Part shown: positions 60,688 through 64,000 of the stretch, in pieces | Numbering within the stretch: position 1 is the stretch's first letter | Layout of the letters: each line of letters begins with the position of its first letter | Assembly: GCA_017302165.1 (NCBI GenBank) | Contig: JAFLCW010000001.1 | Coordinates: 372,001 to 436,000, forward strand | Reading direction: 5' to 3' | DNA from: Alphaproteobacteria bacterium | GTDB lineage: Bacteria; Pseudomonadota; Alphaproteobacteria; Micavibrionales; Micavibrionaceae | Length of the DNA stretch: 64,000 bases | Notes under the pieces: generated by a model | The model's input: the letters and a program-made list of their open reading frames with translations, nothing else | Databases searched by the model: none | What the model was told of the DNA's origin: nothing | Translations under genes and position numbers: made by a program

Positions 60688-61866
60688 ATGGCAAAGGGAA
60701 AGTTTGAGCGGAACAAGCCGCATTGTAACATTGGAACGATTGGTCACGTAGATCATGGAAAGACGACGTTGACAGCGGCGCTGACGAAATATTTCTCGAA
60801 AGAGTTCCGGGCGTATGACCAGATTGACAAGGCACCCGAAGAGCGGGCGCGGGGGATTACGATTTCAACGGCACACGTGGAATATGAGACGGAGAACCGT
60901 CACTATGCCCACGTGGACTGCCCAGGCCACGCGGACTATGTGAAGAACATGATCACAGGCGCGGCCCAGATGGACGGCGCGATTTTGGTGGTGAATGCGG
61001 CGGACGGCCCGATGCCTCAGACGAGAGAGCACATTCTGCTGGCGCGTCAGGTGGGGGTACCGTCTATTGTGGTGTACATGAACAAGGTGGATCAGGTGGA
61101 TGATCCTGAATTGCTGGAACTGGTGGAGATGGAGATCCGCGAATTGCTGAGCTCGTACCAGTTTCCGGGCGACAAGATCCCGATTGTGAAGGGATCGGCC
61201 TTGGCGGCACTGGAAGGCCGTGACAAGGAGATTGGTGAAGATTCAATCCGCGCCCTGTTGAAAGCAGTGGATGAGTATATTCCTCAGCCGAAACGTGCAC
61301 TGGACAAACCGTTCCTGATGCCGGTGGAAGATGTGTTCTCGATTTCAGGCCGTGGGACAGTGGTCACAGGCCGTATTGAGCAAGGGATCATCAAGGTAGG
61401 TGACGAGATTGAGATTGTGGGGATACGCGACACGCAGAAGACCACGATCACGGGCGTTGAGATGTTCCGCAAACTGCTGGATAGCGGTGAGGCGGGGGAC
61501 AATATCGGGGCTCTGCTACGCGGGACGAAGCGCGAGGATGTGGAACGCGGTCAGGTATTATGTGCGCCGGGATCGATCAAGCCCCACAGCAAGTTCGAAG
61601 CTGAGGCATACATCTTGAGCAAGGAAGAAGGCGGCCGTCATACACCGTTCTTCACAAATTACCGCCCGCAGTTTTACTTCCGGACGACGGATGTGACGGG
61701 GATGGTGCATTTGCCGGCGGGTGTTGAGATGGTGATGCCAGGCGACAACATCAAGATGAACGTGGAACTGATCGCGCCTGTGGCGATGGATGAAGGTCTT
61801 CGTTTCGCGATCCGCGAAGGCGGCCGTACCGTCGGTGCCGGCGTCGTGAGTAAGATTGTCAGCTAA
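60688..61866 (+). CDS. tuf: Elongation factor Tu
   Basis: 392 residues. G1 GHVDHGKTT, switch [23 protein letters not shown], and the C-terminal [12 protein letters not shown]. Shine-Dalgarno AAGGAG nine bases upstream. It stands alone rather than in the str operon (rpsL-rpsG-fusA-tuf), so it is probably a second tuf copy; codon choice is G/C-rich compared with neighbours, as expected for a highly expressed or gene-converted gene. Confidence 0.98.
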   Translation: MAKGKFERNKPHCNIGTIGHVDHGKTTLTAALTKYFSKEFRAYDQIDKAPEERARGITISTAHVEYETENRHYAHVDCPGHADYVKNMITGAAQMDGAILVVNAADGPMPQTREHILLARQVGVPSIVVYMNKVDQVDDPELLELVEMEIRELLSSYQFPGDKIPIVKGSALAALEGRDKEIGEDSIRALLKAVDEYIPQPKRALDKPFLMPVEDVFSISGRGTVVTGRIEQGIIKVGDEIEIVGIRDTQKTTITGVEMFRKLLDSGEAGDNIGALLRGTKREDVERGQVLCAPGSIKPHSKFEAEAYILSKEEGGRHTPFFTNYRPQFYFRTTDVTGMVHLPAGVEMVMPGDNIKMNVELIAPVAMDEGLRFAIREGGRTVGAGVVSKIVS

Positions 61867-61893
61867 TTGATCATCTAACCTCTAATTTTTAAG

Positions 61894-61921
61894 AAAAAGC
61901 CGTCCGATGGGCGGCTTTTTT
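61894..61921 (+). terminator. Rho-independent terminator after tuf
   Basis: AAAAAGCCGTCC-GAT-GGGCGGCTTTTTT: GC-rich stem with one G-U pair and a U-run. Confidence 0.85.
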
Positions 61922-62007
61922 ATTGACATAATCTTTATATATCTTTAGAAAATATGAAATAAAAGACCATAAAAAAATAAATAAAGATAAAAATAGAGTG
62001 TGTGTTG

Positions 62008-62322
62008 ATGAATATGCGTAGATATCACGTCTGGATGGCTTATCCGCGTTTGGGTACGCCCGAGCATGACGCATTTATGTCGGCGCGTGTTCTTCCCCCA
62101 TATCACAACGTGAATGATTTTTCGCCTGATATGTTCCGCGCGCTCTCAAAGATAGGTATCGACGAGGCAGAAGTGGATGTTCGTCCGGGTACTTTTTTTG
62201 CCTCGCTTTACGTGGGGGGATCAGATCAGGTTATACGGCCTGCCCTAGAAATATTAAAAGGCCAAGGTCAGGTGGCGTCTTTTGAAATAGATACCCCCCA
62301 ACTACACTGTCGGCTTGGCTAA
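62008..62322 (+). CDS. Small hypothetical protein
   Basis: About 104 residues, soluble, no known motif; mixed alpha/beta look (YHVWMAYPRLGTPEHDAF, AEVDVRPGTFFASLYVGG). Start uncertain among GTG 62002, ATG 62008 and ATG 62014. Lies after tuf on the same strand. Confidence 0.55.
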   Translation: MNMRRYHVWMAYPRLGTPEHDAFMSARVLPPYHNVNDFSPDMFRALSKIGIDEAEVDVRPGTFFASLYVGGSDQVIRPALEILKGQGQVASFEIDTPQLHCRLG

Positions 62323-62390
62323 AATATGCGGACAAAGCCAGATCGTGTCTTTTCAGTTTTTGTTTTTTTAAGAGAGAATCCTTTATAGTC

Positions 62391-63320
62391 ATGACATCTT
62401 CATATGAGGCCAAGATGGGTAAGCATAGAGCACTTCGTGATTTGATATCCGGACACGACGAAGAATATTTAAAAAAACAGATCGTCGATATAGATAAGGC
62501 GTATCTTGAATCAGAACGTGTTTTGCGGGCAGACACGCCGCAAACGATCAATCAAATTATTGAACATGTCAGAGCGTGCAAAACAGAATTCGTGACACCG
62601 GAACATCCCTGTCTGTCGCCTGTCCTACCCCCTGATTTTGCCTTTGATTTTGCCGTACCTATCGAAGTCACAGCGCCTCGAGAAAAGATTTATTTTTTAG
62701 ATCGTGAGGGCAAACTCCGTGAGCTTCATGTTGAGGTGCGTCAGGAACAAAAAGAAGGCCTGATCATGCAAACCACCAAGGTAGGGAATGGTGCCAATTT
62801 CCATGATTCCACCATGGACAGGATGGAACAAAAATCCAAACTCAAGGGCTTTGGGTTTAATGTCTATGCGATCGGCGATAAAAACGCACGCCACCAGATT
62901 CTGCACGAAGTCATCTCTATGCCCAAGCCCGCTCTCCGGCTCGTGTCACAACGCACGCGTATTCTCTATCACCCAAAAGGCAACCCGAATGTCCGGATTG
63001 AACTGGCATTTGAACCGAATCATTTCGGTGAAACATTTACCGGCCACCAATGGAGGGTACCGAAAATAGATATCGAAATTAAAGTGGGGCCTCCGAAAAA
63101 AGAAAAGGCATTGCGTCATGCGATTCTGGCACGGGAGGAAGAACGGTTGATGTCAAATTTCCCGCTAACCCGTGTGATGGAATCCAGCGCGACCCCGGGA
63201 TTCGAAGCGATTGCCGAGAGCCTGAGCCGTGGGCAGGGCGTTGACGCCTTTGACCGCATGGGCACGGCCGAACAATGGTGGCTTCAGGATAGACGAGACA
63301 GATCTCTCATGTACGCTTAG
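62391..63320 (+). CDS. Hypothetical protein with CYTH-like features
   Basis: 309 residues. Alternating charged strands (VPIEVTAPREKIYFLDREGKLRELHVEVRQEQK, VRIELAFEPNHFGETF, VPKIDIEIKVGPPKKEKAL) recall the CYTH tunnel fold, which uses ExExK and basic residues to bind polyphosphate substrates. The match is weak and unverified; function unknown. Followed by tRNA-Trp after about 55 bases. Confidence 0.65.
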   Translation: MTSSYEAKMGKHRALRDLISGHDEEYLKKQIVDIDKAYLESERVLRADTPQTINQIIEHVRACKTEFVTPEHPCLSPVLPPDFAFDFAVPIEVTAPREKIYFLDREGKLRELHVEVRQEQKEGLIMQTTKVGNGANFHDSTMDRMEQKSKLKGFGFNVYAIGDKNARHQILHEVISMPKPALRLVSQRTRILYHPKGNPNVRIELAFEPNHFGETFTGHQWRVPKIDIEIKVGPPKKEKALRHAILAREEERLMSNFPLTRVMESSATPGFEAIAESLSRGQGVDAFDRMGTAEQWWLQDRRDRSLMYA

Positions 63321-63375
63321 TTTTTTACTGGAAAATCCGGCTGGAATTGACTACAACACTCTTCATAGACCTGAT

Positions 63376-63451
63376 AGGGGTGTAGCTCAGCTGGTAGAGC
63401 GGCGGTCTCCAAAACCGCAGGTCGCAGGTTCGAACCCTGTCGCCCCTGCCA
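63376..63451 (+). tRNA. tRNA-Trp(CCA)
   Basis: 76 nt with CCA. Acceptor AGGGGTG / CGCCCCT, anticodon stem GCGGT/ACCGC, loop CTCCAAA with anticodon CCA, T-arm GGTTCGAACCC. In many Alphaproteobacteria tRNA-Trp lies between tuf and secE; no secE follows here. Confidence 0.97.
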
Positions 63452-63470
63452 CTTTTTCAAAAACCAAATA

Positions 63471-63920
63471 CTATTTTCTTAATCCCGGCGACGAGACGGC
63501 ACCAGTGCGTGCGTTGATATCCAACTCAAGGGCATGTGGGGCTGGCGAGGTGCTTTCTTGTCTGGGTGTGGCAGTTTTGACGCCATCCACTTTTATAGCT
63601 TCACGTTGAAGGGCATCTGAGGGGAGTTCAGGAGCTTCGGCGATGACGTCACCGTTTTTAATAAATGAATCCTTATGTTCTTTTATAAAAGCAATGAGTT
63701 CATTGCGAAGGGAACCCAGAGGTTTTTCTGTTGCCGGCATATTCATAACCCGAATGAATTCCTCCTCTTTCACATAGTCAAATCCTTGTACAAAGGCCTT
63801 GCCCCCGGATTGCGCAAAGGTGGAGATCACATGCGTATCGCCAATCGGCACCGAGAGCCCGTCAATATGACGGTCAAAAACAACTTTGTTTGCTTGTCCG
63901 AGTTGGTTTGTTAATGACAT
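63471..63920 (-). CDS. Hypothetical protein
   Basis: 149 residues, soluble; N-terminal half VVFDRHIDGLSVPIGDTHVISTFAQ with a hydrophobic core, C-terminal half rich in Pro/Ser/Thr and acidic residues. No recognised family. Convergent with tRNA-Trp; start 63920 has AAAGG upstream (GAGAAAGGCTTCCC ATG). Confidence 0.6.
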   Translation of the reverse strand: MSLTNQLGQANKVVFDRHIDGLSVPIGDTHVISTFAQSGGKAFVQGFDYVKEEEFIRVMNMPATEKPLGSLRNELIAFIKEHKDSFIKNGDVIAEAPELPSDALQREAIKVDGVKTATPRQESTSPAPHALELDINARTGAVSSPGLRK

Positions 63921-64000
63921 GGGAAGCCTTTCTCAAAAACCTCAGACAGATATTACATAAATAAAGTTAATATTTCAATAATATTATTACGTATGATGAA

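Overview
This 64 kb window is chromosomal DNA from an alphaproteobacterium. Evidence: a FYDLN-acid family protein, a small membrane protein typical of the class, FadN-type beta-oxidation genes, the kdsD-lptC-lptA-lptB-rpoN-hpf-ptsN cluster, dapD/dapE, and a tuf gene near tRNA-Trp. GC is moderate, with AT-rich foreign patches. I cannot name the genus; an order near Rhodospirillales or Micavibrionales is only a guess.

Layout. 1-5 kb: engB (5' end cut by the window edge), a pilin-like protein, rmuC, def-fmt-truA. 4.9-9 kb (minus strand): ion channel, dapD, HD-like gene, dapE, and a small sigma-region-2-like protein. 9-16 kb: FemAB-like acyltransferase, DUF3108 protein, glmU-glmS, prmA and the FYDLN protein. 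16-21.5 kb: thiolase, small membrane protein, a HEPN/Abi gene facing a candidate small RNA, fadN-like multifunctional gene, cmk. 21.6-30 kb: lipoprotein, aroA, ftsK, PfkB kinase, SGNH hydrolase, lolA, recR. 30-33 kb: phage-like protein, membrane proteins, receiver/degenerate GGDEF protein. 33-43.5 kb: tRNA-Leu, rnd, kdsD, lptC, lptA, lysE, lptB, rpoN, then murD2-murL on the opposite strand, hpf and a ptsN-like gene. 43.5-47.8 kb: a phosphoribosyltransferase/PQQ-propeller fusion, CDF transporter, NodB-like deacetylase, SAM hydrolase-like protein.

From tRNA-Gly (47.83 kb) to 58.81 kb lies a complete integrative element of about 10.9 kb. It is bounded by a direct repeat of the tRNA 3' end (attL/attR, one base missing on the right). 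It carries a P4-type integrase, repeated TGGGGGCA sites at both ends, an HTH/excisionase-like protein, a RepA-type ATPase, a strongly folded non-coding region resembling phage antisense RNAs in layout, a PHP/SMC-like ATPase of the TrlF/Ppl kind, a DUF3800 protein, and a three-gene metabolic cargo (DUF2269, DCC-DUF4166, saccharopine-dehydrogenase-like). After the island come a hypothetical gene, a PBP-like peptidase, a lone tuf gene, tRNA-Trp and three hypothetical genes.

The best candidates for little-described biology are the HEPN gene with its divergent structured RNA at 17.69-18.47 kb, the folded RNA region at 51.48-51.66 kb, the PHP-ATPase/DUF3800 pair, and the phosphoribosyltransferase-propeller fusion.
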